Source: CAYNZP01 sp964401835 (GTDB lineage Bacteria; Planctomycetota; Phycisphaerae; SM23-33). From it: a stretch of DNA of 64,000 nt. The first letter of the stretch is position 1. The number at the start of each line of letters is the position of its first letter. A model generated the notes under the pieces. The model searched no databases. It worked only from the letters and a program-made list of their open reading frames with translations, and was not told the origin of the DNA. Of the stretch, positions 1-8,778 are shown piece after piece. Made by a program: the position numbers and the translations under genes. The stretch covers positions 1 through 64,000 of the forward strand of contig CAYNZP010000006.1 in assembly GCA_964401835.1 (NCBI GenBank). The letters run 5' to 3'.

Positions 1-80
1 CAATTCTACCCAAAACTGCCCGATTCTGCCCAATACTGCCCAATTCTGCCCAGTTCTGCCCGATTCTGCCCAAAACTGAC
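1..80. repeat. 10-bp tandem repeat array, 8 units
   Basis: Eight contiguous units of exactly 10 bp, consensus CRATWCTGCC, fill the first 80 bases. Units differ at the second, fourth and fifth positions while CTGCC is nearly constant. The window begins inside the array, so the true number of units is unknown. Ten bp is about one helical turn, so the same face of the DNA is presented each time. The period is not a multiple of three and I see no supporting open frame. Confidence 0.85.
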
Positions 81-359
81 AAGTTTTTAAAAATGCAAGT
101 CATGCAAAATAAGGGGCTTAGAGATTCGGGGGCTTGAAAATGGCTTTTTTCGAGTTAAAGGCCGTGGGATAGGTAAAATAGTTAATCGGCCAATTCGTTA
201 TTCGGTTTTCAAGTATTGCTTCAGGACGCACAATAGCGCCTCCATACTTACATGTCATGACGCCGTTTTCTCGCGCAAAGTGGTAAGATAAAAGATGAAT
301 GGTTGACCTAACATCCGGCCGATAAGGAAGAAGAAATTTTTATTTTTCCCGGTCCAGCA
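81..359. other. Intergenic, no gene seen
   Basis: AT-rich sequence between the tandem repeat and arfB. I see no convincing reading frame, RNA gene or terminator. A promoter for arfB presumably lies here, but no clear -35/-10 pair stands out and there is no strong Shine-Dalgarno site before the arfB ATG. Confidence 0.5.
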
Positions 360-782
360 ATGATTCGCATAACACGCAACATTTCGATAGACGAAAGTGA
401 AATTCACGAGGACTTCATCCGCGCATCCGGGCCGGGCGGTCAGAATGTCAATAAGGTTTCTACCGCCGTTCAACTGCGCATCAACGTAGCTGCGAGTCCT
501 TCCCTGCCTGACGAGATTAAAACCCGACTGAAGACACTGGCTGGCAAAAAAATGACTGAAGACGGCGTATTGATAATTGACGCAAGACGCTATCGGACCC
601 GGCAGCGAAATCGCAGCGATGCCATGGAAAGAATGATTGGGTTAATTCGCAAATCAACCGAGACGCCCAGGAAACGCAAAAAGACCAAGCCGACGCTCGC
701 TTCAAAAAATCGTCGCCTTGAAACCAAAAAGCAAAGAGGTGAAATTAAGCGCATGCGAAAACCGGTAAGAAACGAAGAATAG
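360..782 (+). CDS. arfB: Peptidyl-tRNA hydrolase ArfB-type ribosome rescue factor
   Basis: A 140-residue class I release-factor-like protein consisting of only the catalytic domain and a basic tail. The GGQ motif that triggers peptidyl-tRNA hydrolysis is at residues 26-28, in the context SGPGGQNVNK. There is no codon-recognition domain, and the last 40 or so residues are rich in Lys and Arg, as in ArfB (YaeJ), whose tail enters the empty mRNA channel of stalled ribosomes. Length matches that family. The ATG lacks a strong ribosome binding site. Its stop is 10 bp from the end of the convergent folE. Confidence 0.9.
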   Translation: MIRITRNISIDESEIHEDFIRASGPGGQNVNKVSTAVQLRINVAASPSLPDEIKTRLKTLAGKKMTEDGVLIIDARRYRTRQRNRSDAMERMIGLIRKSTETPRKRKKTKPTLASKNRRLETKKQRGEIKRMRKPVRNEE

Positions 783-791
783 AAAGTCAGC

Positions 792-1385
792 CTATACCCC
801 CCTTCCCTTGCCCGAGGTCAGCAGATTCACTGCCTCTGTCCGTGTCGCAAGGTTTGTCTTGAACAGGCCTCGCATCGCCGAAGTTACCATGACCGAGCCG
901 GGCTTTTTGACTCCGCGAACGGTCATGCATGTATGCTCTGCCTCGATAATCACTCCGCAACCCTTGGCATTGAGCTTATCCATCAGCATGTCGGCAATTT
1001 GGCTGGTAAGACGTTCCTGCACCTGTGGCCGACGCGCAAAAGTCTCGACAACGCGGGCAAGCTTGCTTATTCCAACTATCTTCCCGTCAGGAAGGTAGGC
1101 GACATGGGCCTTGCCCATAAACGGAAGCAGATGATGTTCGCACGTCGAATAGAAAGGAATGTCGCGCAGAACTACCATCTCGTCGTACTGCTCGGTAAAG
1201 CCAACAACCAGATGCCTTGCCGGGTCATGGGACAGGCCGCCAAAAAGTTCCTTGTACATCTCGGCCACCCGGCGCGGAGTGTCTTTGAGCCCCTCGCGGT
1301 CGGGGTCTTCGCCGACAGCTGAGAGTATCTGCCTGACCGCATCTTCTATCGCTGCTTTATCAACTTTCTTTTCCGAGTCGCTCAT
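792..1385 (-). CDS. folE: GTP cyclohydrolase I
   Basis: A 197-residue type I GTP cyclohydrolase, which converts GTP to 7,8-dihydroneopterin triphosphate, the first step toward folate and, in many bacteria, queuosine. The zinc ligands are visible: Cys82 and His85 in TCEHHLLPF and Cys153 in EHTCMTVRG. Length is typical. The start is supported by AGAGGAAG about 6 bases upstream of the ATG. The next minus-strand gene upstream is queG, the last enzyme of queuosine synthesis, so this FolE may feed both pathways; that link is inference. Confidence 0.95.
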   Translation of the reverse strand: MSDSEKKVDKAAIEDAVRQILSAVGEDPDREGLKDTPRRVAEMYKELFGGLSHDPARHLVVGFTEQYDEMVVLRDIPFYSTCEHHLLPFMGKAHVAYLPDGKIVGISKLARVVETFARRPQVQERLTSQIADMLMDKLNAKGCGVIIEAEHTCMTVRGVKKPGSVMVTSAMRGLFKTNLATRTEAVNLLTSGKGRGV

Positions 1386-1473
1386 TTGCTTCCTCTTTAT
1401 AAATCGCCCCTGACAGCGGACTAATCTTATAAGTCCCTATAGCATATGGGCCAAATTTAATGAAGGACAATTT

Positions 1474-2490
1474 TTACTTTAACTGCTTCAAGGCCCAGCC
1501 GATTGGCTTTTCCAATTCCGGCTGAGTTGTGCGGAGTTTCTCCAGCTTGGGCTTCAGAGTCCTGTCGCCACTATTTCCGGCAGCTATTACAACGTTGCGA
1601 AGTAGCATCTCGAACTTCGCCCGCCGGATGGCCGAACCTTGCGTAGCGGCGTCCCAATCCTCGCAGCTCCACGAAAGTATATCCGCCAGGCCAACCCCAC
1701 CCAAAGGCACACCGCGAAGCTGCTCATCGCCGACGGCTACGTCTTTATTAAACGGGCAGCTCTCCTGGCAAGCATCGCAGCCAAAGATGCGAGAGCCCAT
1801 CAGCGGCCAGTATTTTTCATCTATCGCGTCACGATGTTCGATTGTCAAATAGCTGATGCACTTGTTTGAATCGACCGTCCCATCGCCGATTAGCGCACTG
1901 GTCGGACACGCCTCGACACATCGGCCGCAGTCGCGACATTGAGATTCGACAGGCTCATCAGCGACCAAAGGCAGATTGCATATTATCTCGCAAAGCAAAA
2001 CATAGCTTCCGAACTTTTCCGTTATCACGCTTCCGTTTCTGCCGATCCAGCCCAGCCTGGCCAATGCAGCCAGTGTCCTTTCCATAACAGGAGCAGAATC
2101 CACAAACGCCCTGCCGTCAAACTCAGGGGCAATGCCGCGAATTCGATCCATCAATTTGTGGCAACGCTTTTTTAACACCTTGTGATAATCTCTCCCGCGT
2201 GCGTAACGCGCAACGAGATTACGGTTATTTTCTGATGCGTCAGGGGTATAACCAACAGCCAGGCATATCACACTGCCTGCGCCTTGAACCATGAGCTGCG
2301 GGGAAAAACGCTTTTCGACATTCGTAGCCATATATTCCATCGATGCGTGCCAATCATTACCGAGCCATTGACGGAATCTATCTGTGTAGTCCCACTCTAG
2401 AGCTTTAGCCGGAGCGATGCCGACAAGGTCGAAGCCTTCTTCGCGAGCAAACTGCTTTATCGTGTTTGTTAGTTCCCTGGTTTCGGCCAT
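1474..2490 (-). CDS. queG: Epoxyqueuosine reductase
   Basis: A 338-residue cobalamin-dependent iron-sulfur enzyme that reduces epoxyqueuosine to queuosine in tRNA. Two 4Fe-4S cysteine clusters are visible in the second half: CRDCGRCVEACP followed downstream by CDACQESCP. The N-terminal region carries the usual family features, including the SAPVMERTLA stretch. C-terminal HEAT-like residues follow, as in the family. It precedes folE on the same strand with about 90 bp between them. Confidence 0.93.
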   Translation of the reverse strand: MAETRELTNTIKQFAREEGFDLVGIAPAKALEWDYTDRFRQWLGNDWHASMEYMATNVEKRFSPQLMVQGAGSVICLAVGYTPDASENNRNLVARYARGRDYHKVLKKRCHKLMDRIRGIAPEFDGRAFVDSAPVMERTLAALARLGWIGRNGSVITEKFGSYVLLCEIICNLPLVADEPVESQCRDCGRCVEACPTSALIGDGTVDSNKCISYLTIEHRDAIDEKYWPLMGSRIFGCDACQESCPFNKDVAVGDEQLRGVPLGGVGLADILSWSCEDWDAATQGSAIRRAKFEMLLRNVVIAAGNSGDRTLKPKLEKLRTTQPELEKPIGWALKQLK

Positions 2491-2806
2491 GACAGTGTTC
2501 TTATAATCGATGCCTCAAATAAAAGTTAGTGAAAGAATAAACTTTCTATTTAAGCACTTTAAACTATCGTTTTTAAACCTTCTCTGGTAATATAATACAA
2601 GCGGTTGGTCCGTGGTTGTTAGATTGATTTTATATCTAAGAAACATCATATCCGACCTCTTCTATACTTCATATCACACAGCCGCGGACGGGTAACTTTT
2701 AGGCTTTGCATCCGCGACATCTAAATTCAGGCACTTCATTGCACTTAAGGTACGTCTACGCACAGAAAGTACGTCCATACTTTCTCTGCGCGATGGGAGG
2801 TGCGCT
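2491..2806. other. Divergent intergenic region
   Basis: About 316 bp between the divergent queG and the cysteine-rich gene at 2807. It holds a -10-like TATAAT at 2591-2596 without a good -35, a 6-bp inverted repeat CGCGGA/TCCGCG in the stretch 2683-2716, and a strong hairpin just before the downstream ribosome binding site, listed separately. I see no reading frame of its own. Confidence 0.5.
2759..2790 (+). promoter_or_regulatory. RNA hairpin next to ribosome binding site
   Basis: An inverted repeat of 11 paired bases with one mismatch. CGCA plus AGAAAGT (2759-2770) pairs with ACTTTCT plus TGCG (2779-2790) around an 8-nt loop. The Shine-Dalgarno GGGAGG (2795-2800) follows within 5 nt and the ATG is at 2807, so the hairpin is well placed to influence translation initiation. 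There is no T-run, so it is not a terminator. The regulatory role is inference. Confidence 0.55.
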
Positions 2807-3469
2807 ATGACTCAAATGACACATGCAGGAAATCCTGGTACGAGCAACACTACGAAGTTCGACAAGGCGTTGGATGACTTCCGCAAGGCGGTCGCCAAAA
2901 AGGACGTGGACGGTATTTGCAGTGCGTTTCTGGCGATGCGCCTGGCCGGAAATGGGATGAGCCTGAAAGAGTTTTGCGCAAAGGTTGACAAGCTCATCGG
3001 CGCCAGCTGTATGGACATAATAATAGCGGGATTTTCTCGCCGAAAATGTTTCATGTGCGAGGGAGGTTTCAGGCGCTGTGAAACATGTGAAGGCACGGGC
3101 GTTAGCGAGATGACAGGAAAATGTCCAAGCTGCAGCGGACTGAGCGAGGTCGGCTGCGATTTCTGCCGCGGAACTGACTGGTGCGAAAGGGAAATGATTC
3201 CGCTCGAAATTCAACAGGCTGTTACAGAACGTCAGTACACTCGCCTCAAAAAAGACATCAAACAAGTTAATGAGCTGCTTCGTCAGCTCGACACCAAAAA
3301 GCTGATGTCTTTACCGAAAGCATCACACAAGGAATTACTTCATACGTTTATGCGGCTCCAGGCAAGGATCACAGACCTTATCGAGAGTCAGGCTCTCTCT
3401 GGCGAGGGTGAGCAACTCAGGAAATTCAATGAATGGATTGGTAGAGTCCTCAGTCTTCTAAAGAAGTAA
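2807..3469 (+). CDS. Unknown protein with DnaJ-like CxxCxGxG zinc motifs
   Basis: A 220-residue protein I do not recognise as a named family. Residues 81-120 hold four CxxC pairs (81-84, 91-94, 106-109, 117-120), the second in a CETCEGTG context, resembling the CxxCxGxG zinc-finger region of DnaJ. There is no J domain and no membrane segment. The N-terminal 75 residues look helical, and residues 140-220 are helical and charged. The start is well supported by GGGAGG 6 bases before the ATG. Its last 20 bases overlap the convergent membrane-protein gene. A zinc-binding or protein-binding role is plausible but unproven. Confidence 0.75.
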   Translation: MTQMTHAGNPGTSNTTKFDKALDDFRKAVAKKDVDGICSAFLAMRLAGNGMSLKEFCAKVDKLIGASCMDIIIAGFSRRKCFMCEGGFRRCETCEGTGVSEMTGKCPSCSGLSEVGCDFCRGTDWCEREMIPLEIQQAVTERQYTRLKKDIKQVNELLRQLDTKKLMSLPKASHKELLHTFMRLQARITDLIESQALSGEGEQLRKFNEWIGRVLSLLKK

Positions 3470-5582
3470 GCCAGTTGAGCATTTGCAGTGTTGTTATCGT
3501 TTTTAGCGTGGCTGTTGGTTTGACAATTCTTATTGGCTCGATATCGGGCCAGCTCTCATCGAAAGCATCCAATTCAAGTATATAGACCTTTTGCAGTGAA
3601 AACGGCTTTTCGACAAATTCTGCAGGCCCGCCAAGCAGAATATCGATATTACCCTGATTCTCATGCACCAAAGCCCAGCCGCTGCCAACGGCCCGTCGAA
3701 ACGTTTTGGCTACAGCGACCGCATCTGCGAAACGGTTTCGCCTTACCTGCGTGCGAAGTAAAACCGGCGAGTTGGGATGCCGAAATGCTATAGACCGCTT
3801 AAGGGCAGTTTCGTTATAGCATCGCCAGGCGTGGATATGGTCGGCTGGAATCGGGGCCAATAAAATCCCGTCAAAAATCTCCCTCCCCGTCCTCTGGGCA
3901 CTTCCGAGAGCTTTACCCTCGCTGAAACCTTCAATCCAATACCAGCCCCACCGCCCGGCAGCAGGGTCCGGCCGCGAGCTGACAACATTCAAACCAAACG
4001 GAAGGTTGTCGGGCAAATCGTTATGTGAGCTGCACGCCATCAACCATTTGCCCGGGCGATACGCAACAATATTTTCGAGCGCTTCGTTTACCGCCTTGCT
4101 TCGCCATGAGAAGGGTTTGGGCAAAGCCCCCTCGCGTGCAATGCGGTAAGGCGCGTCGGCTGGACTCAGAATATTACTAAACCACGCCCCCACCCGGACA
4201 GAGCCAACTTTCTCTGCAATACCGACCGTGGACCAGAGCACCCCACCAGCCATGCCGCAAATAAGCATCGCCCCGAACAGGGCCCACCGCAACTGGGCTT
4301 TGGAGTGCAACGCCCGCTTTATAGCCAACATGACGCAGATTGCGCACAAGCCCAATACAATCGCCAGCAAAGCTTCTCGCGTTGCCCTCAGCGATCCCAG
4401 AATCAGAAAGGCAAGAAAACCAAAACTCATCCCAACCGCAGTCGATAAAACAAAACTCCTCGCCCGGCCTCCGTTAGATGCGAACAAACGCCTGTGGCGG
4501 GAAACAAGAATCGCCGCAAGTGCTGCTATCGGAACCTGAACCATTACAGCTGCTATCGCGCAAAAGACCTTCCCCGCACCGCCACTGAGTACCTGAATAG
4601 CAAGAAGCGTCTGAAGCACAGCCCCGGCCAGCAAACCTATCACACAGCCTAATCCCTGCAGGGCTCCGGGCGGTTTTGATTTTTTATCTATTCTTTTAGT
4701 GAACCCAGCTAGCAAAGCCAGGCTCAAAGCAACCCAGCAAAGACGGGCAGGAAAGTCCAAACCGCCAATATCTGAAATTATCCTGCACTGGATAAGCAGC
4801 ACAAAAGTCAAACAACCAAAACTCAATGATATAAAAATCCGCCTTGGGTACTGCGACGATATCTCGATAGGCCTTGCAAGCTGTCTTCTTCCACGTTGCG
4901 ACTTGTCTGCAAACAAAAAGAAGACCGCACCAGTTGCCCCAAGGGCAATAGCGGCTATGAACACAACCCCCATTAAATTTGCACCAAGTCGCCAAAGACC
5001 GGCCAAGGCTACCAAAGCCACTCCACCCGCCCAAAGCCAATCGCTAAATGTCTTTGCGTATATGTCTTTTTTGCCGCCGCTGCGAAGAATCGTGCCGGAG
5101 AGAAAAACGACACCCATCGCCAGGGCTATCGGCAAAAAGGCTATGACCCCAACGAGAAACTGAACGGACGCCCATGCTACCGAGTCCCAGAGAAAGTTCC
5201 TCACAAGAAAGTCAGTCAGCACTCCAGCAGCCCATATCGCAAGCGTGCTCAACACCCCGCAAAGAACGCAAAAAAACGTCACCCATCCGCAAAGATGCCT
5301 GATGGCCCGGGCCTCTTTTCGCTTTGCAGTCGGGAAAAGGTTGCCGGTGGCAAGGTCTACCATCAGAAGGTCTTTAAGTTTGAAATGAATCAATAACCGC
5401 TGTATCAATCTAGCGATTCTGCCGGGCAGGCCGACAGCGAGGCCTAGAGAAAAAGTAAATGCAGCCAGCGTCAGGAGCATCGATTGACCGGTCGTGTCAA
5501 ACACCCAACCGGCAAGAATTGTCAGGCATCCTGCCCAGACAATCAAAATCGCCGCGACAATTGTTATCAGAGCCCTATCCAT
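3450..5582 (-). CDS. Large multi-span membrane protein, function unknown
   Basis: A 710-residue protein starting at the ATG at 5582; a TTG four codons upstream is the alternative. Residues 1 to about 470 contain roughly ten or more hydrophobic membrane spans separated by short basic loops. The last 230 or so residues are soluble and Trp-rich. No catalytic motif or transporter signature is evident. Its 3' end overlaps the convergent cysteine-rich gene by 20 bp, and birA lies upstream on the same strand about 50 bp away. I do not recognise it. Confidence 0.75.
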   Translation of the reverse strand: MDRALITIVAAILIVWAGCLTILAGWVFDTTGQSMLLTLAAFTFSLGLAVGLPGRIARLIQRLLIHFKLKDLLMVDLATGNLFPTAKRKEARAIRHLCGWVTFFCVLCGVLSTLAIWAAGVLTDFLVRNFLWDSVAWASVQFLVGVIAFLPIALAMGVVFLSGTILRSGGKKDIYAKTFSDWLWAGGVALVALAGLWRLGANLMGVVFIAAIALGATGAVFFLFADKSQRGRRQLARPIEISSQYPRRIFISLSFGCLTFVLLIQCRIISDIGGLDFPARLCWVALSLALLAGFTKRIDKKSKPPGALQGLGCVIGLLAGAVLQTLLAIQVLSGGAGKVFCAIAAVMVQVPIAALAAILVSRHRRLFASNGGRARSFVLSTAVGMSFGFLAFLILGSLRATREALLAIVLGLCAICVMLAIKRALHSKAQLRWALFGAMLICGMAGGVLWSTVGIAEKVGSVRVGAWFSNILSPADAPYRIAREGALPKPFSWRSKAVNEALENIVAYRPGKWLMACSSHNDLPDNLPFGLNVVSSRPDPAAGRWGWYWIEGFSEGKALGSAQRTGREIFDGILLAPIPADHIHAWRCYNETALKRSIAFRHPNSPVLLRTQVRRNRFADAVAVAKTFRRAVGSGWALVHENQGNIDILLGGPAEFVEKPFSLQKVYILELDAFDESWPDIEPIRIVKPTATLKTITTLQMLNWLTSLED

Positions 5583-5631
5583 ATTTTTTTGCAATCTTCT
5601 GCAATCTTTCGCAATTTATCGCCAAAAACCG

Positions 5632-6597
5632 CTATACCAAAAGTGTAGAGTTTCCGGCAGGCAGATGAACTGTCCTGCCGCTATCTTCACAGAGTATCAA
5701 ACCCTCCAGCGGGCTAACGTCGATGATTCTTCCCACGTGACGAATGCCGGCGCACATGACTGTTACACGCTGGTTTATCATCCCGCACCGGCTAACCCAG
5801 GAATTGTGCAGCTCGTCTATATCATTTCTCTCGACTCCTGCTAGGCGCTCGTCGAGTTTTTTCAGCACAGCCTTTAGCACTTCAACCCTTTCAACATGAT
5901 GGCCGAGTTGCCCGGCAAGATTGGCACTGGGCAGATCGGTTTTATCCGGTGGCGGCGAGTCATTGACATTTATCCCAACTCCCAACACAACCGCCCCGCC
6001 ACGAGATGAATCCTGAAGCTCTACAATGACGCCGGAAACCTTTTTACCGTCTATCAGCACATCGTTTGGCCATTTAAGCTCACACGCCAGGGGGCAGGAA
6101 GATTCGATTCCCTCAGCCACCGCAAGTCCAGTGGCGATGGTAAGAGCTTCGTGAGAGAGGTTTGAAGTTTCGTCAAGCACAAGGACACTGAACAGGAGAT
6201 TACTGAAGGGCTGACTCAGCCAGACCCGTCCGTGTCGGCCCCGGCCTTTGCGTTGAAATTCCGCACAGATAACCAAACCATCGGTATCGCACTGCCTTGC
6301 CGAGTCAAGGGCAACATCGTTGGTCGAATCGACCTCGTCGAAACATATTACGTTTCGGCCGATTCGTTTGGTATTCAGGCCGCGTTCTATAAAACTCGGA
6401 AAAAGCTTAACAGGCCTCGCTAAACGGTATCCATGAGCCGGAGAGAATTCCACACCCTGACCGTTTTGCCGAAGCGATTCTATCGCCTTGTCCAATCGCG
6501 TCAGACTGAGATTTGCCTCAGATGCCAACTCGCCAGCAAGAAAGTAACCGTCCACCCTGTCGTAGAGAAGCTCAAAAACCGCCCTGGCGTCGTCCAT
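5632..6597 (-). CDS. birA: Biotin-[acetyl-CoA-carboxylase] ligase
   Basis: A 321-residue biotin protein ligase. Residues 1-65 form a winged-helix-type N-terminal domain as in bifunctional BirA. The ligase core follows, with the biotin-binding signature as KGRGRHGRVWLS, then LKWPNDVLIDGKKVSGVIVE and the glycine-rich VVLGVGINVN. A small SH3-like C-terminal domain ends the protein. The N-terminal domain suggests it may also repress biotin genes; none is in the window. It is followed upstream by nadC with about 23 bp between them, a likely cotranscribed pair. Confidence 0.93.
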   Translation of the reverse strand: MDDARAVFELLYDRVDGYFLAGELASEANLSLTRLDKAIESLRQNGQGVEFSPAHGYRLARPVKLFPSFIERGLNTKRIGRNVICFDEVDSTNDVALDSARQCDTDGLVICAEFQRKGRGRHGRVWLSQPFSNLLFSVLVLDETSNLSHEALTIATGLAVAEGIESSCPLACELKWPNDVLIDGKKVSGVIVELQDSSRGGAVVLGVGINVNDSPPPDKTDLPSANLAGQLGHHVERVEVLKAVLKKLDERLAGVERNDIDELHNSWVSRCGMINQRVTVMCAGIRHVGRIIDVSPLEGLILCEDSGRTVHLPAGNSTLLV

Positions 6598-6620
6598 AAC
6601 ATGCCCGCGTTTAAATCAAA

Positions 6621-7517
6621 TCAGTTTATTTCTATTTCCAACGAGATATCCACAGCTCTGGCCGAATGAGTTATCGCGCCGATGGCGATTCTCTCCACGC
6701 CGCTGCCTGCAACCTCGCGCACGTTTTTCAATGTTATCCCACCGGAAGCTTCCAATTCTACGCTTCCCTTCAAGCCGGCAGCATCTCTGGCTTGCACAGC
6801 CTGACAAAGCTGCTCGTCGGTCATGTTGTCAAGCAGGATAATATCGACCGGTAAGCTCAGGGCTACCTGTAACTGCTCCAGCGTATCGACCTCTATCTCT
6901 ATAAAACCCTGATTGCACAGGTATGCCCTGAGATTCGGTAATGCTTTTTCTAACGCTTTTATTGGGTCTTCGCCTTTTTCCCGTGCGAGGATCGCAAGGT
7001 GATTGTCCTTTATCAAGACAGCATCGTAGAGGCCCTTGCGGTGGTTTTGTCCGCCGCCGACACGAACTGCATATTTTTCCAGTTCCCGCCAGCCGGGGGT
7101 GGTCTTGCGCGTATCGTAAATCCGGGCACAGGTCCCTGCGGCAGCATCGACATATTCAGCTGTGGCTGTAGCGACACCACTGAGACGCTGGAGGAAATTC
7201 AGCGCCACGCGTTCAGCTGCCAGAATCCCACGGGCCGGCCCATGCCACTTTGCGAGGATATCTCCCTTTTTTACCCTTGCCGATTCTTCGACCAATACCT
7301 CGGTCCTGATTTGGCCGTCGTATATGGCTGCAATTTCATCCAGAAAGACGCCACCGCAAAAAACTATCGGCTCTACAGCGAGAAAAACCCCACTGGCCTG
7401 GGTGTCGCCTTGAAGAACCGAACTGGTAACATCGCCGCTACCAAGGTCTTGTTCTTTCGACATCCTCAGTAATTGCAAGAGGTTATCGCGAACGGATTTT
7501 GATGGTTTTATGGACAT
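6621..7517 (-). CDS. nadC: Nicotinate-nucleotide pyrophosphorylase (carboxylating)
   Basis: A 298-residue quinolinate phosphoribosyltransferase making nicotinate mononucleotide from quinolinate and PRPP in de novo NAD synthesis. Family motifs are visible: ALNFLQRLSGVAT, DTRKTTPG, KYAVRVGGGQNHR, LIKDNH, and the late EASGGI phosphate-binding segment. I start at the ATG at 7517; a longer in-frame start at 7559 would add 14 residues outside the conserved domain. It lies just upstream of birA on the same strand. Confidence 0.94.
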   Translation of the reverse strand: MSIKPSKSVRDNLLQLLRMSKEQDLGSGDVTSSVLQGDTQASGVFLAVEPIVFCGGVFLDEIAAIYDGQIRTEVLVEESARVKKGDILAKWHGPARGILAAERVALNFLQRLSGVATATAEYVDAAAGTCARIYDTRKTTPGWRELEKYAVRVGGGQNHRKGLYDAVLIKDNHLAILAREKGEDPIKALEKALPNLRAYLCNQGFIEIEVDTLEQLQVALSLPVDIILLDNMTDEQLCQAVQARDAAGLKGSVELEASGGITLKNVREVAGSGVERIAIGAITHSARAVDISLEIEIN

Positions 7518-7611
7518 TACGTGCTTATAAGATAAAAGAATACCGCAATTAGCAGGCAAAGGAAAGACTTAGCGCCTAAAAGAAATTTCACCGATATTCC
7601 CTGCCGCACCC

Positions 7612-7640
7612 TTGACAAAAACCGGATTCGGCCTTATCCT
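7612..7640 (+). promoter_or_regulatory. Sigma-70-like promoter for the protease gene
   Basis: TTGACA at 7612-7617 and TATCCT at 7635-7640 are separated by 17 bp. Transcription from here would leave a 5' leader of about 165 nt before the protease ATG at 7815. The leader contains small inverted repeats, for example GTGAG/CTCAC at 7779-7793. I do not recognise a known riboswitch in it. Confidence 0.55.
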
Positions 7641-7814
7641 CTTAATCAGCCTAATCTTGGAGGAAAAGGCAACTCTTTGCACAGCCTTTTGGGGCTGCTC
7701 ACCTCTTTTTACTGCTCATGTTGTATCGCTCTCGTTGTGCTGATTTGCAGTTTGATTCAGCGTGGTAGGGAGGCGTAAGTGAGCCTGACTCACGCAGTGA
7801 AAAGGAGCGGTTTT

Positions 7815-8696
7815 ATGGGTAGTATAGCGAGACGAGGAGCCTGGGAAAAAACAGTATCAATTCTTGTTGTGGTTGCAATTGCAACTACCGCCTCAGCGGG
7901 CACTTGGCGGACCGATAATACTGATCAGGACCATCAAAACATTGCCGCCAATTCGGCATATCAGGCCGTCGGGCAGGTTTTTGCCAGCGGAGGCAGCGGC
8001 AGCGGTATTCTTATCGGAAACCAGTGGGTTCTGACAGCCGCACACATCACCGACGATAGTGGTGCTGCCTCTTTCAATATTAATGGCACGACCTACACCG
8101 GAGCCCAGGACTACACACACAATTTGTGGAACGCGAACGACATTGGCGCCGGTTACGACATCGGCCTTATCCGGCTGGTTTCAGCCGTTAACGGCATTAC
8201 ACCCGCAACTATATATTCCGGAAATGTGAATGATGTACTCGGAAGCGTGGGAACGGTTATCGGCTATGGATATGGTGGCACTGGAGATACTGGTTACGAC
8301 AACAGCACGTATCCCTACGGGACTAAACGCGGCGGTGACAACACCCTGGACGATATAGAAAATAATGTTCTGCTGACAGATTTTGACGATCCGGATTGGA
8401 ACATCATAGAACAATTTCAAAATAACCGCTCTGGCAGTGCCATCCCTGTTGCCAATGAATATTGCACTATTTTCGGCGACAGTGGCGGCGGCATGTTCCT
8501 CAACGGGGAACTGGTGGGCGTAACTTCTTTCATTCGCTCCTGGGACGGTGACGGCGACGCCTCCTATGGCGACGGAGCCGGTTATACATATGTCCCTGAA
8601 TATCAGGGCTGGATAACCAGCACTATACCCGAGCCGGCATCAATCAGCCTGCTAACCATCCCCGGACTTTATATCGTCCGACGAAGGAAAAAATAG
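7815..8696 (+). CDS. Secreted trypsin-like serine protease with PEP-CTERM-like tail
   Basis: A 293-residue exported protease. A signal peptide covers about the first 30 residues, with a basic start, a hydrophobic stretch and cleavage near ASAG. The chymotrypsin-fold triad is visible: His in VLTAAHI, Asp in YDIGLIRL and Ser in GDSGGGMF. The end is IPEPASISLL, then a short hydrophobic stretch, then RRRKK. This matches the PEP-CTERM layout recognised by exosortase for anchoring or surface delivery. I chose the ATG at 7815 because AAGGAG lies 8 bases upstream; a GTG at 7779 is an alternative. No exosortase is in the window. Confidence 0.88.
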   Translation: MGSIARRGAWEKTVSILVVVAIATTASAGTWRTDNTDQDHQNIAANSAYQAVGQVFASGGSGSGILIGNQWVLTAAHITDDSGAASFNINGTTYTGAQDYTHNLWNANDIGAGYDIGLIRLVSAVNGITPATIYSGNVNDVLGSVGTVIGYGYGGTGDTGYDNSTYPYGTKRGGDNTLDDIENNVLLTDFDDPDWNIIEQFQNNRSGSAIPVANEYCTIFGDSGGGMFLNGELVGVTSFIRSWDGDGDASYGDGAGYTYVPEYQGWITSTIPEPASISLLTIPGLYIVRRRKK

Positions 8697-8732
8697 AGCG
8701 TTCTTTATTCGGTTCGCTAATAGTTAATAAAA

Positions 8733-8760
8733 AAAGCCCGGTCATTTGGCCGGGCTTTCT
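8733..8760. terminator. Bidirectional intrinsic terminator
   Basis: A perfect 9-bp stem, AAAGCCCGG (8733-8741) and CCGGGCTTT (8750-8758), with an 8-nt loop. It is flanked by an A-run on the left and a T-rich end on the right. It lies between the convergent protease and uvrB genes, so it can stop transcription from both sides. Confidence 0.85.
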
Positions 8761-8778
8761 TGTGCGCATTGTTCACAG

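Noticed and set aside
1..80. CRISPR array
   Set aside because: Units are 10 bp and contiguous, with no spacers, and no cas gene is in the window.
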